A stretch of DNA of 64,000 bases from Enoplolaimus lenunculus (lineage: Eukaryota > Nematoda > Enoplea > Enoplida > Thoracostomopsidae): the NCBI GenBank assembly GCA_030248215.1, contig JASANG010002105.1, positions 1 to 64,000 on the forward strand. The letters are read 5' to 3'. The first letter of the stretch is position 1; every line of letters starts with the position of its first letter. Under the pieces are notes generated by a model. The model searched no databases and was not told the DNA's origin. It saw nothing but the letters and a program-made list of their open reading frames with translations. Position numbers and translations under genes: made by a program. Below, in pieces: positions 1 through 11,640 of this stretch.

Positions 1-2280
1 AGTGTTTTGCTAAAAATGAACGGAAACTCTGTGGGCCGGCCATCTTGGTTCCATCATATACTTCCCATTAATTAAATAGAGACTAACTAGCCACCATTCC
101 TGAAAAACGATGACTTTTCAAAACAACAGTGACAACCTCAAGCTAAGCGTATACCGTTCTGTAGTCGGATCAGATGCATTAAGCGGGCACACTAACGGAA
201 TAATTTCACCATTTGTTCACGCAACAAATTTGGATACTGCATATGAGTACTGAATCAGTTCAGCAAGCGTAGCAAATTCTTCCGCACCATCTCCAAGCCG
301 TAAAAGTCGCCTTTGTTTTGTATTTTGATAATTTTTACGCGACCTTTGCGCCTAAAATAAAATGTATTTTTAACAAACAAAATTATATTACTACAAAGCG
401 TAACTGCCGATTTCAGGAAACCAAGCCGCCTGGAACTAAAGAAGTAAAAACAAAAAATTCAACATAAAAAAGTAGTTAAAACGAGCCATATGAATTTAAC
501 TTTACAAGACACAAGACGATGGCCACCAGTAAGCACTTCTGGGACGAGCCAAAAAACTCCTTACGAACCTTATCAAGCAGCAATTTTTCAGCTTCAATCC
601 CAGTAATATTATGAAAAACCAGCGATTGTTGTATCTAAATATTAATTTAACAAATAATCATTGCATATGCAATTATACCCAAATACTTAACTGAATATTT
701 TGAAACAACAGGCATTTCCTAATTATAAAATATACAAAAATATTTTTTATAAATATGCTGGTTTTATACACTGCCACAGTAACCAACAATCGCTGTTTAA
801 CCAAACAATGCAAACATGTATTCCAAATCAATGCTAGCAGCAGCAGTGTAACCATCATTCTTGGACCATTTGAATTAAGATGGGTTAGAGGAGGCAGTAT
901 GTGATTGTCATTTCGTACATAATACGTACTAAATAATAAACATCTTATCCTATTTTTAACACTCCATATCAACGACCTTACAAACAAGACAACTCATTGT
1001 TGGTGTTTCTCTTAACTTAAATAAAATTAGGTTTTCAGTACAGATAGGAATCGAGACTTCACACTTTTTAATTAATTTAAGCAGCTAGAATTGAAGACAT
1101 ATAGAGGTGGCTCGAACGAACCTTCTGCGAACGCTGCACCACCGCGTCAAGCAGCCCGTTTCTTCAACTACTTTAATATTTGGCTATTTTTATTTACACA
1201 TATGCTGCTGTATTGACTAGTATGCAACACAATGTGCATTGCATATAATATTATATATGCACCACAATAAGTATGTCTCACAGGCATACCAGCCCCGAAA
1301 TTTTACCAAGGTTTCCCTTAATCCTTCAGTCTTTTGTTGACCGAATACCGTGTTCAAAGCGCGGTTATTTGCCATTGCGCGCATATCGTGGCTTCATGTA
1401 AGCCTTGTTAATCAACAATACTTCTGACCTTTGACCCAAGCAGCTGTGCCGGGTGAGAGTTCCAGTGTGAACTTTGCATCACACAAGTGCTCACCCCTTG
1501 GTATTATCGCCAGTAGCTATGTCGGTTCCTTGGCACTGGCAACTTCCGTCCAATTCCGTGTTCCTAAGTTGTGATCTGTACATATTAGGTGTTGTATATT
1601 TCTTGTCATATTGCCTACTTGTTTGCAAATAAAAATATTTTCATCTTCCTGAAAATTCTTAAAAATTCCTACCAAATTCTATGCGCTGCTTACATTTATG
1701 CCAACACATTCCATTTTCCCTTTTTGTGCCAATTCTAAAGTATCATATTTTCTGGGATCTTACGTGTGCTTATTTTTATGTTTTTAAGCATATAATTCCC
1801 ATTTCTAATAAATTTCAAGGTATTCATTCCATCTCGCACCTCCATATCTGCTAATTTTTGCCCTAATTATGTCTATTCGGACCCATGATGCATGATATAT
1901 ATGTGGCATTTTCATGCTTGTTGTAATTGTTGATTTTCGGACCGTTAACAACTTTTAGGTTTCAGCCAGAGCTTTGTCTGATAGAATCTAGTAGTGTTTA
2001 GCGTGGCTTATCGATTTGCACTAGTCTTTTCCTGCATGCATACACTTCAGTCGTACAGACCCTCTCTCGAAAGTTATTCACAATAAAATTCGTAAAAACG
2101 CGTAAAAACGCCAAATGCTAATTACGTATTTGTTCTTCATTCGTATTGCTCGCTAGTAAAACTATCAAAACCATGTGTAAAAGTCGTGCACGAGCCGTAG
2201 GAATGCTAAAATCCGTACTGTCTACAGGACCAGAAAGATCCAGACCATACCTGAGTTTGGATTGGTCGAAAATCCCCGTT
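1..2280. other. Non-coding stretch, no gene supported
   Basis: No open frame here has a recognisable domain, convincing splice sites or coding-like composition. The 104-codon open frame on the minus strand at 673-987 lies in AT-rich sequence and resembles nothing I know. The region 1380-1610 is less AT-rich than its surroundings but I see no feature in it. Confidence 0.5.
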
Positions 2281-2545
2281 TCTGAACAGTCCTGGCTGTA
2301 AGCATGTGAGACATGCTTGTCCTGGTGCATATGCAATAAATGCAATGCACATTGTGTTGTACGGTCAACACATATAGTCGACGAAAAATGCAGTTGGAGA
2401 GGCGGGCTACGTGGCGCAGTGGTAGAGTGCCCGCTTAAGGTTCCATAGGCTGAGAGTTCGATCCCCGCTCCAGCCCGCTTTTCCAGCTGCTTGGTAGAAA
2501 GGCAGATGTCCCGGTTCCTACCTATACTGACACTGGCCTTAGAAG
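2280..2545 (+). repeat. tRNA-derived SINE
   Basis: A tRNA-like head occupies 2402-2478: the first seven bases GCGGGCT pair perfectly with the last seven AGCCCGC, an A-box-like stretch (TGGCGCAGTGGTAGAGTG) follows the first stem and a B-box-like GAGTTCGATCC precedes the last. The T-stem does not pair well, so this is not a working tRNA. A tRNA-unrelated tail follows (ending near CCTATACTGACAC). The same upstream part (AGTCGACGAAAAA then GAGGCGGGCTACG), head and tail recur in a second copy at 62846-63535, which defines this as a dispersed element. Pol III transcription through the boxes is inferred from the family type. Confidence 0.72.
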
Positions 2546-3891
2546 TTTGAAACGAACTGGTAAAATAACACTTTATCGCATAAACTGAAGACAAGATCCC
2601 CGGATTACGTACTTGGGAATTTTACGTTTGTACATACTCAAGCGCTATATAAACAAAGTAAATACAAAAACTACACTTACCCGCGAACTGCCATAATCCG
2701 GGAATAATTACTTTAAAATGTTTGGATTTTGCTGGATCATTTTAGCCAGATGAAAGCGCAATTAAATAATCAAACATGTAAAGCCAACGTTTAAGATCAG
2801 TGTAATTTAGTAAAGATAAACAAATACAAAATTTCGTTATATATTAATACGGCTAAATAACCAATATTGATTTTCTGTTGACCATCCTGTATTCCGTGCC
2901 TCTCCTTGACAGAATTCACCTTAAAAGTGACAAACCCTAACGTGACCAAATAGATGCAAGAACCGCGTGGTTTGAGTTGTTCTTCACGGCGTACATTTAC
3001 CTAGTATATTAACCCTATTACAACACAGCTAAGCCTGAATTCTGCAAAAATAAAATAATTGTAACAAAATTATACTAGCTATGAAAATAAAGTCTAACAA
3101 ATTTTAAACAAGCGAAATCCATCATTATGTATATAACAAAGATAAAGCGTGTTTGTAAACGCGACGCTATTACATTAAACTAGTTAGAAATATGCAACTA
3201 CCACAATTTGTTACGATGCTTAATTCAGCTTTTTATGTTTGACTTAAATTTGAAACGCATTCTCTTTAGACTGCGGTTGCAGATAGAAGGCTAGTTCAAT
3301 AAAGGAGTATCAACTCTGCGTGGAGCAAACTAAAGCTGTAGCGCCTTCTATTACTTATTGTCAAACGATGACCTGTTTCGAAACATTGTAGCAAAATACC
3401 GCAATGTATCTTTAAAAACCAAAATTCTTCAACGGAAATTTCACTACTTGCAGTTTGAACTTGATATTTTAAACTCAAATATTACAAACCACTCGAGTTA
3501 CTTGTCTTTCAACTCGATTTTATTTGACTAAATCGCGAAATATGAACATGGGTTAGTTATTTGCGATAACAGAAGTCTTTTATCTGCCAGATTTCGGTAA
3601 TAAGACAGCTTAGGACTAAAGGATTAAATCCGTTCGACAATACAAATGCTACAGAGTCAGTTTTAATGATTGTGTCTAAAAATAATATTTGCGGTTGTAT
3701 AGCCGTAACAAAAGCAACGGTTTCCGCAATGTTTCAGTTAGGCTGCTATATGACACAGAATTTGATTAACACCAGTTGGTGTGTATAGTTAAATTTTTAA
3801 TTTAAAAAACCAATCAATGTGTCAAATGCGTTCAAATTTTTAGATATTTTTGAAAATTGGTTATTTAGATACAATTGTTTTTGTTAAACAG
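2546..3891. other. Non-coding stretch
   Basis: AT-rich sequence without a convincing exon or repeat. The 5' exon(s) of the plus-strand gene beginning near 3905 may lie here or further upstream, but I could not find a start codon joined to a good donor. Confidence 0.4.
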
Positions 3892-3904
3892 CGTTTTGGT
3901 TTAG

Positions 3905-4086
3905 CCAAACAGAACGCCGATCAAGAACAGGACGAAAAAACACAAACGATTACGATCATAATATCGAGGAACAACTTGTACAATTTTTAGTCGACGAAAG
4001 TCAAAACATTGACATCAAACATGAGGAACAAGAGTTTTTGACAAAAATACGACGCCACGTCGAACCGCTCATCTCCAAATTAGATG
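3905..4086 (+). CDS. Exon 1 seen of the unrecognised plus-strand gene
   Basis: Follows a T-rich tract and TTTAG; ends at GAT G before GTAATG. It encodes about 60 residues including NIEEQLVQFLVDESQNIDIK, acidic and helix-like. An alternative acceptor lies at 3891. Phase: the first base completes an upstream codon, so at least one more exon must lie 5'. Confidence 0.55.
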
Positions 4087-7000
4087 GTAATGAAGTAGCG
4101 CCACATTTTTTACAACCATGTATAGGGGCGCGTTTTACCTTTCGTTATTGCTAAATTTTTGCATTTTGGAGAAAGCTACAAATGAGCCTAGTTAGGTTAA
4201 TGTTGAAGAGCTTAATATACTAAAGCTTGCCATAGCAATGCTGCTTTTAAGGTCAATTTTACTTTCAGAGGTGTAATTTCGGTGTATTCATACCTCTTAC
4301 AAAAGGCTAAGTCTAAACCGTCCAAGTGTAAACCTTAGCGTAAAGCCTAATCCTAAAACAATGTCTAAAGCCTAGGCTACGAATGTGGTCGAAAATTAAA
4401 GCCTACACAATTATACCTAAAGTCCCGCAAAAATTGGACGGTCCAAAAAATATGACAGATACATAAAAATAAAATAAAAAATAAGTTTTAGAACTTCAAG
4501 ACCTTGTAACATTCTACAGTCCTGATACAAAACAAGCTGGAATCAGTGATCTACTTAGATACAACCGGCAGACTACAGCAAGCGAAGAACAACAGCGCAT
4601 TGAGCATGTAAATTGCAGGCTTCGAGAACTCGGTAACAATTGCCGTAAAATATTTAGGATAAGGAACAGAGCTGGGCGTTGCTCTTGTAGATTTGCTTAA
4701 AGTTCAGTTCTCACTTAAAATATTTTGATGTTTGTTGACTATACAATGAACTCGAATAAACTAAAAAGAAATCTTTTAGGTTGAGGTTTCTACCACGCTC
4801 GTTAAAGGGCTGTAGTGAACGAAAGTGTTCACATTTCAATTGTATGAACTTGTTGCATAAGTTCACAAATAATGGTTGAGCCATTATTGTTGATCAAATT
4901 TCTGCTTTATTACAGACGAAGATATAGTACAACGTGGCAGAAAATTGAGAAAAGATGTTACCGCTCTGCTTCACCAGAAAGAACGTAAATATTTAGCTAA
5001 AAAAGTGTTCTATGTTTTACTGGCTCATGGCTGTATGATGTTTTTTGCCCGCGTTAACAGACGCAAAATTTCAGCGTTTTGTGCGAGTGTCCCGGGCCTG
5101 TTATATACATGGGCCCTTTATATGACACACAGGCATTTCGGCGAAGAAATATATATATTATACTATATTGGATCGCAATAGCGGGGGTGTTTTATCTTTA
5201 AAGTTGAAAAGTTGGGAAATACGTTTTTGACCTTCGAAAACGATTCTGAGGTTAATATTGTATTTGTTGAACCAAATATTAAACAGTTTTTTCAATTCAG
5301 ATCTAAGTCTTGACGAATGGGAGCCCATATATGGAAATTTCAACACAATATATTTTAATTGGGTTCCTACCTGGTCTTCTTGACCATTACTGTTTGCCGT
5401 GTTATTCTTTGGTCTGTAGAGACTTCCGACGAGGCATTGTTGACTGTTGAAACTGTTGAAGCTGAATTTGCAATATTGCGACTTGAAATATCGGAAACCG
5501 GAGACTGATTGTCTGAATTTAGCAAAGAATCGTTGTAATTAAGTTTTGACTGTTGGATGGATCGGTTATTAATAAACTGATTCATAGAATGCGGAATTGG
5601 TAGATTTTCAAATTTTTTGCTAAAAAAATTTAAGAAAAGTGTTGTCAATGATCTTTTCCGGGAAGCCGTTGGTTTTTAAAAGAGTTTTTAAAAATTTTAA
5701 TTCATCTTTAAGCATAGAGTTGTCGGTAGTAAGTGCGAAACATCTAAAAAGGAGACATTCAATTAAATTAGTTTTGAATTGGGTTGGTATATGGGAGTTA
5801 AATTTCATTATTTGGTTGGTGTAAGTGGGTTTCCGGTAGATACCGGTGCATACTCGGCCATTAATCGGGTCTCTAACTATTTTTACGTCTAAAAACAGAG
5901 CTTATTTTCATTCTGTTTTTCAATTGTGAATTTTATTTTGGGGTGTTCTGAGTTCAAAATTTGTAGAAACTGGTCGGCTTTGTCAAAATTTTCGAATATA
6001 GCAAAGGTGTCGTCGACGTAGCGACGGTAGAACTTGGGTTTATCATTTTCATACGTTTTGCTCATAATTTTGGATCCGAAATTTGCCATGAAAATGTTGG
6101 CCAGGACGGGGCCAAGGGGGGACCCCATGGCCACGCCGTCCACTTGTTCGTAAATTTCACTGTTAAATACGAACTTAAGGTTGGCGGTACATGCCTTTAC
6201 GGCTTTTATAAAAATATTGTGCGAACCCACTTACACCAACCAAATAATGCAATTTAACTCCCATATACCAACCCAATTCAAAACTAATTTAATTAAATGT
6301 CTCATTTTTAGATGTTTCGCACTTACTACCGACAAATCTATGCTTAAAGATGAATTAAAATTTTTAAAAAATCTTTTAAAAACCAACGGCTTCCCGGAAA
6401 AGATCATTGACAAAACTTTTCTTAAATTTTTTAGCAAAAAATTTGAAAATCTACCAATTCCGCATTCTATGAATCAGTTTATTAATAACCGGTCCAACCA
6501 ACAGTCAGAACTTAATTACAACGATTCTTTGCTAAATTCAGACAATCAGTCTCCGGTTTCCGATATTGCAAGTCGCAATATTGCAAATTCAGCTTCAACA
6601 GTTTCAACAGTCAACAATGCCTCGTCGGAAGTCTCTACAGACCAAAGCAATAACAGGGCAAACAGTAATGGTCAAGAGGACCAGGTAGGAACCCAATTAA
6701 AATATATTGTTGAAATTTCCATATATGGGCTTCCATTCGTCAAGACTTAGATCTGAATTGAAAAAACTGTTTAATATTTGGTTCAACAAATACAATATTA
6801 ACCTCAGAATCGTTTTCGAAGGTCAAAAACGTATTTCCCAACTTTTCAACTTTAAAGATAAAACACCCCCACTATTGCGCTCCAATATAGTATATCATTT
6901 TGTCTGTCCCGACTGTTTGTCGGGCTATATCGGCTCTTCAAGCCGTCAACTGTATAAGCGCATATGCGAACATAAAAAAGTCTCCGACCGCACACTACAG

Positions 7001-8183
7001 CCAACTGTGTCCACTAATAAACTGAGTTCAGCCATCTCCGAACATTGTTCGAATTTCAATCATTCCTTCTCCACTGATAACTTTTCGATAGTTGATTCAT
7101 GGCCCAAAACGAATCAATTTTCATCCGGTCTTGCATTACAAATCCTTGAATCCGCTTTCATCCGTAAAGTAGAACCTAAACTCAATATACAAAGCAATGT
7201 ATTTAGATTTAAAATTTTTACATAATTGGTTGCAACTGGCTAAAATACGGCAATAATTTTTCATATATATATCTTACTTGTTTACCCTTTGGCGCTAAAC
7301 AAATCGCTTTAGAATCTCAACCACAACCGAAGCGTATCACAGACTCAACCCCCAACAACTCAACCGCAGAGATCAGCAAAGACAGACTCTTGCTAATCCA
7401 AACTATTTACGACCTCTTGAAAAAAGAGTTGAACGCGAGAAGCTCTATCATTCAGCACGCGATCGAAAGGCAAGGACCAGTTGATTTGAAGGCACCCCGG
7501 GCGCTTCCGTTTCCATCATTGACTCCAGATATTCTTCAGAGACTAGGAATCAACTTTGAATCTATGACGCCTAGCGAATTGCTGATCGCGTGCAACGAAA
7601 AATCAAATGCACCACAAACCAGGGAACGGATGGAACCACGAAGACGGCATAGTTTTGAGGTAAAGCTTGAAGTTTTTAAAATTTGAAACCTATGAATGGT
7701 AAGGTCAGAATTCGAGAGACGGACAAACGAAATTATTGAACGAAGTTAACAACGAACTATCTCATCTGTAGGGAAAAGGTTTTAATTTGCAAGCTCATAG
7801 TGTTGTGCAAGTTAATCACTGTAAAAAATACTGATATATATATAAATATATATATTGCATATGTAAAAATTCAAAGAAATTATAAATATAACACAAAAAC
7901 GCAAAATTTTCCAAAAACTCAAAAAATTTAAATTTTGGAGAAATATGCCCATCATAGTTCCGAAACCTAAGTACTTTAAGTATTAATTCCAATTTTACAG
8001 CAACGTGAGTTCAAAACTAATAATAAAGGCAGACAACAGCAGCGTTATGAGCCAAGACCAGCAAAGGAAATTCAAAAGAACACGGAGAACAGAAAGAAAC
8101 ACATCCTCAAAGGCATATGGAACCAAAGCATCACTCAAAAGAACATCAACAACAGCAACACGGAGACTCAAAACAAAGGATGA
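3905..8183 (+). CDS. Unrecognised multi-exon coiled-coil-like protein, 5' end missing
   Basis: Five exons join in one frame: 3905-4086, 4492-4632, 4916-4984, 7313-7659 and 8001-8183. Each is bounded by AG before and GT after (GTAATG, GTAACA, GTAAAT, GTAAAG), and the phases match at every junction, giving about 306 codons ending in TGA. I do not recognise the family. The product is highly charged and mostly helical-looking: exon 1 contains EEQLVQFLVDES and EEQEFLTKIRR, exon 3 contains GRKLRKDVTALLHQKE, exon 4 contains IYDLLKKELN and PDILQRLGINFESMTPSELL. The tail is very rich in Gln, Asn and Lys. No signal peptide or membrane segment is visible. The first exon could instead start at 3892 after another AG, and the true initiation codon is not seen. 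The reading frame of the last exon is uncertain (see 8001-8398). A Penelope-like element fills the third intron. Confidence 0.6.
4492..4632 (+). CDS. Exon 2 of the unrecognised plus-strand gene
   Basis: Preceded by TAAGTTTTAG and followed by GTAACA. With the G left over from the previous exon it reads ELQDLVTFYSPDTKQAGISD and continues through RIEHVNCRLREL. 141 bases, one base carried over to the next exon. Confidence 0.55.
4916..4984 (+). CDS. Exon 3 of the unrecognised plus-strand gene
   Basis: Preceded by CTTTATTACAG. It reads DEDIVQRGRKLRKDVTALLH then QKE. The donor GTAAAT at 4985 leaves one base (C), which completes the first codon of the exon at 7313. The frame stays open past this point for 65 more codons, so retention of the intron would append an unrelated tail. 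Confidence 0.5.
5160..6230 (-). mobile_element. Penelope-like element, partial inverted copy (reverse transcriptase part)
   Basis: On the minus strand, 6230-5889 encodes the palm part of a Penelope-type reverse transcriptase. It has motif B-like VDGVAMGSPLGPVLANIF and the catalytic YRRYVDD of motif C. Downstream on the same strand come a linker rich in Ser and Asn and the first residues of the GIY-YIG domain, where homology to the neighbouring copy stops near 5160. The N-terminal part of the reverse transcriptase is absent. The stretch 5160-5832 is an inverted near-copy of 6227-6900. The reading frame is interrupted more than once, so it is a dead copy. It lies in the intron between 4984 and 7313 of the plus-strand gene candidate. 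Confidence 0.85.
6227..7260 (+). mobile_element. Penelope-like element, 5'-truncated copy with GIY-YIG endonuclease
   Basis: Begins abruptly at CCCACTTACACC, head-to-head with the inverted copy. The linker region is followed by 6707-7225, which carries the GIY-YIG nuclease domain typical of Penelope-like elements: a zinc-finger-like YHFVCPDCLSGYIGSS with the YIG core, then RQLYKRICEHK, HCSNFNHSFSTDNF and the late glutamate in ILESAFIRKVEPKLN. The catalytic half in front (motifs A-C) is absent from this copy. The frame is disrupted between linker and nuclease. The end of the element after the stop near 7223 is not marked by a clear repeat; I place it within a few tens of bases. Confidence 0.85.
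7313..7659 (+). CDS. Exon 4 of the unrecognised plus-strand gene
   Basis: Preceded by AAATCGCTTTAG, followed by GTAAAG. With the C from exon 3 it reads QSQPQPKRITDSTPNNST, then ISKDRLLLIQTIYDLLKKEL, then a Pro-rich segment (KAPRALPFPSLTPDILQRLG) and ends RRRHSFE. 347 bases, ends in phase 0. Base composition is clearly more coding-like (higher GC) than the flanking introns. No recognised domain. Confidence 0.65.
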
Positions 8184-8398
8184 AAAAGCAAAATCCACGA
8201 ACAACGAGAATGGCCGTTAAACCAGATTTCGAAGAAGAACAAGTCAAGAAGAAACGGGAACGAAAACTCGCCAGAAATGAATCAATGCGGAAAAAGAAAG
8301 AAGCAGCAAAACAAAAACGACAAGAAGAAATAAAAAGAGTTGACGATGAACTGGAAGCGATGAAGAGAGACCGAAGAAAACGAGGAGAACACGATTGA
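8001..8398 (+). CDS. Last exon of the unrecognised gene, frame ambiguous
   Basis: Follows TTTTACAG. In phase with exon 4 it reads QREFKTNNKGRQQQRYEPRP and stops at 8183. A different frame stays open from 8057 to 8398 and encodes a longer, strongly basic/acidic coiled-coil-like tail including KKRERKLARNESMRKKKEAA and DDELEAMKRDRRKRGEHD. The sequence is purine-rich, so charged residues appear in every frame. The longer frame would need a different acceptor or an additional junction. I favour the phase-matched frame but cannot exclude the longer one. Confidence 0.45.
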
Positions 8399-8724
8399 TC
8401 GTTGTATCAAGCAGTTCGTTTTTCCTGCGTGGATGTGCAAAATAATACACAATGCGCAGTGTTTAACAATTAATAATGCAGTGTTTGTGTCGTACAAAAC
8501 ATGTACAATGCTGGATATAGCAATTCCTTTTGTGCTTCGAAGTTTTACAGTTTTTAAAGCGCGTTTAGCAAACATTTCCAAATTGTAAATGCTGCAAATT
8601 TGCCCATGGTTGGAAATTTTATCAGTACAGCATCCGTGTAAAATATTTTTCAGATATTTGGCTCGATTAGATATTGCGCTTTTAGCTTGACACGAAGAAT
8701 TTGCCTCTTAGCACCATTACTGAC

Positions 8725-9170
8725 CGATGATATTTAACCAGCTCAAGCTTAAGCTTTAGGTTTACTTTTTGCTTAGGCTTAGGCTTATGCTAATAGGAAT
8801 AAACTTATTTTTACGCTTTGTCTTAGGTAAAAAACTAACTCTTACACTGTAAATTCCAATGAGTTAATTAACTAACTCAGCCGGAAGGTTAATTATTTCT
8901 GAGTTAATAACCGAGCACTTTAACTCACTCTGAGTTGTCTTGATTCTCACTGTGAATTGAGTTGACTCTGGGTGAGTTGATTAATTAACTCCGAATGAAT
9001 TGAATCAACTCAATATTCTGAGTTCTGATAGTACTAACTCAGTTTGAGTGATTCAACTCACTCTGAGTTAAAATCAACTCACTCAAATTTACAGTGTACG
9101 CTTAGGCTTGAGTTTTAGAATATGCTTATTCTACTGTTACGACCCTGTTCTATACATTGGTCACTTCACC
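8725..9170 (-). mobile_element. Family A element, interrupted by another element
   Basis: 8725-8842 and 9098-9170 are the two halves of one family A copy: GCTTAAGCTTTAGG and repeated GCTTAGGCTTA on the left, then ATATGCTTATTCTACTGTTACGA and CCCTGTTCTATACATTGG on the right. Other copies show these parts as one continuous element of about 170 bp. The interruption is the TA-flanked element at 8845-9096. Confidence 0.65.
8845..9096. mobile_element. Short inverted-repeat element with TA target duplication (Tc1/mariner-like MITE)
   Basis: Termini CACTGTAAATT and AATTTACAGTG are perfect inverted repeats directly flanked by TA on both sides, the target duplication of Tc1/mariner-type transposons. 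The 252-bp interior has no coding capacity and is built from many permutations of ACTCACTCTGAGTT and AACTCAG, so it can fold on itself at several levels. It is inserted into a family A element. Assignment to Tc1/mariner rests only on TA and the CACTG-like end. Confidence 0.78.
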
Positions 9171-9411
9171 AACGCAACGCCACTGGAAACACCCTGGTGC
9201 GTTTAATCGATTAGCATATTCCAAATATTTCTCGTATAATTTTTAATAAATATTTAAAAGATAAATTTTATTTGGTGACTAAAATCATATAATAATAAAA
9301 CGTAAAATATTAGGAACAATATGGATTGTTTGTTAAACATAGAATATTGTACGCGCAACAGCCTTGACATTCTGATGCCAATGTCCCAACTCCACTAATA
9401 AAACTTTAACA

Positions 9412-9665
9412 AATGGGATGCGCTATACTTTTGTTGACGTACAGCGCCGTCCGTCACTCGTACGTCAGCGCCCGTCCCCGTGCGTCACCCGTACGGCGCT
9501 GTCCGTCACCGTGCGGTATTGTACGCAAATAATTCACGTGATACGAACGGTAACGGACGTCGCCGTACGGATGACGTCCGGTGACAGACTGCGCCATGAT
9601 CGTAACGCACGGTGACGAGCGGCGCCATACGGGTGACGCACTGTGACGGAAGGCGCCGGAGGTCA
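9412..9665. repeat. GC-rich inverted-repeat element, family G-like
   Basis: A block rich in CGTCCGTCACCGTACGG and its complement (CGCCGTACGGATGACG), with inverted halves around 9520-9545 (CGTACG-type palindromes). Similar sequence occurs at 15704-15925 and in shorter form at 28785-29005 and 49690-49800. Open frames here on both strands are by-products of the GC-rich palindromic sequence. Confidence 0.6.
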
Positions 9666-9669
9666 AGTA

Positions 9670-10395
9670 TTTTTACCCGCGCTTTACAATTTTTTACCCG
9701 CTTCTATGCCGACGCCAGAATTTTCTTACCAGGCTCGCGTTTACAAGCGCGAACACCGTAGGCGACGCACAGCTCTGTGCAAAAGCTGTATATGGTTGAA
9801 ACAAGCACTATAGTATTCAATAGATGTTTGTTTTAGAAATATGAACGGGGCTGATTGGCAATTTAAGTATGTTAACAAATATTCGATTATCTTAAGATCC
9901 TCGCAAATACGGATAGAAACGCAAAAAGCGTAGTTCGATTCTTCGGTACACAGAATGTACACAGTTGCATACTGTACCAGGGGGGCTGGGTTGTTCAAGA
10001 GTAACTTTTGCGGCTAATTGCTTAGCTGTATGCTTAGAACGCTCGACAAGCCTGGAATGGTCAGAATTTCGGTCAAGTTTGTGTGCGACAAAAATATTGT
10101 TTTCAACTGGAATGCTTATACATCAACTAATTACATGTAACAGTAAAACATGCGAAAAAATACTGCTTAAGTAGATTACAAAAAAAGCAAAAAGGTAAAC
10201 ATAAATAATAAATATAAAATAATTGAAATAGCATCGAAGCAAATATTAATTACTTTGCGTCAATTTATAAAAGATTCAATTTCTGCTATTATAAAGGTTC
10301 ATATCGCGTGGGCTTGTGAACATTTTGCACACAGTTTTTGAAATTTTCTAAATTTTAAACAGAAATTTTTTTCTGAAATTATATTGAACATTGCA
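9670..10395. other. Non-coding stretch
   Basis: Fragments of repeat-like sequence (for example CAGAATGTACACAGTTGCATACTGTACCA near 9950, resembling family D ends) but no complete element and no supportable gene. Confidence 0.4.
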
Positions 10396-10399
10396 ATAC

Positions 10400-11005
10400 C
10401 TGAAAAGTGAACCAATTATGAATGTCTATTTGTTTGAACAAATTTAACAAAAATAGATTTTGTTCTTAGAATTATTTAAGATAAAAATGTCTTAAAATAA
10501 AAAATTTTGGGTTTCAACTTTTACCGAAAACAATACAATAACCAAGCTAGCATGTACATAATGACTGGGTTGCAGAAACATGACTTAAGTTCAATACCAA
10601 CTTAAGTAAACATCGGAGGTTTCAAATTTTCCAAATAATCAATAGTTGTTGAAGTCTGCGCTAAATTTCGAGCTACTATTCGTAACCTTAAAATGAGACA
10701 CTTCTGAGCTCTTCTGAAAAGTGAACCAATTATGAATGTCTATTTGTTTAAAACAATTTAACGAAAATAGAGTTTGTTCTCAAAAAATAAAATTGTCTTA
10801 AATTAAAAAACTTTAGTTTTCAACTTTTACAGAAAACAATACAATAAAACCAAGCTAGCATACACATAACGCCTGGGTTGCCGAAACATGACTCAAGTCC
10901 AATTCCAAAGCGATCATCGAAGGTTTCAATTTTTTCCAAATAACCAATAGTTGTTGAAGTCTGCACTAATTTCATGCTACTATTGAGAACGTAAAATGAG
11001 ATACT
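10400..11005. repeat. Direct tandem duplication of about 300 bp
   Basis: The segment from 10400 (GAAAAGTGAACCAATTATGA) to about 10700 is repeated from 10718 to about 11005 in the same orientation with many substitutions and small indels; shared landmarks include ACAATACAATAA, CAAGCTAGCAT, AATAGTTGTTGAAGTCTGC and AATGAGA. The divergence suggests an old duplication. No coding content. Confidence 0.8.
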
Positions 11006-11640
11006 TCGCACCTCCAGGGGTAGCGAAATTATCCGAAATTTCGACCCGTAAAGTTTAGTCTCTTTTACTTGACAAGTGCAAAATGGACTGAAGTCAGAGG
11101 TCACTCAAATCATGTTTCTGCGATCCAGCCGTTGAGAAGGACGGTGGTAACGATACATCTACTGGGCCGATCACAAAATCATTCTTGCAGCGATAGGTTT
11201 AAAATATCTTAAATTTAATGGAAGATTTCACAAGGATTTGGGTACATCAAGTAAGCAACTTTGAACATCATATAATCCATACAATACAATAATTGCATGG
11301 GTCGTGAAACAATATTCTCCTTGATTCAACTAAGCTTTTGTTGCCTCACACTAAATTAAGATTCAACCGAAAACTCGTAGGTGGCAACTGTCCATGGGGA
11401 CATATTTTACCCTCCCACAGGCATACCACCGCCACCACATATAATCAAAATTACTGTAATGTTTAAGCTCATTGGTCAATAGCATAAAGGCAAAGCCAAT
11501 CAAACATAATATGTAAACAGAAACTTGAAAACCATGCTAAATATATGCCTCATTTTCTTCCACAATTGGGATTTGTGTAGTCTGAATTTGGCAGCTCGAA
11601 GAGGAAGCGTATTTCACTTTTTACTCAGAAATCATATTTA

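Noticed and set aside
2118-2594. 158-codon open frame on the minus strand
   Set aside because: It is antisense across the tRNA-derived SINE and its flanks; no domain, and the second SINE copy does not keep the frame.
4945-5181. Reading the plus-strand exon 3 as a 78-codon gene of its own
   Set aside because: The first part fits as a spliced exon of the larger gene with donor GTAAAT at 4985; the remainder is intronic sequence running into the Penelope-like copy.
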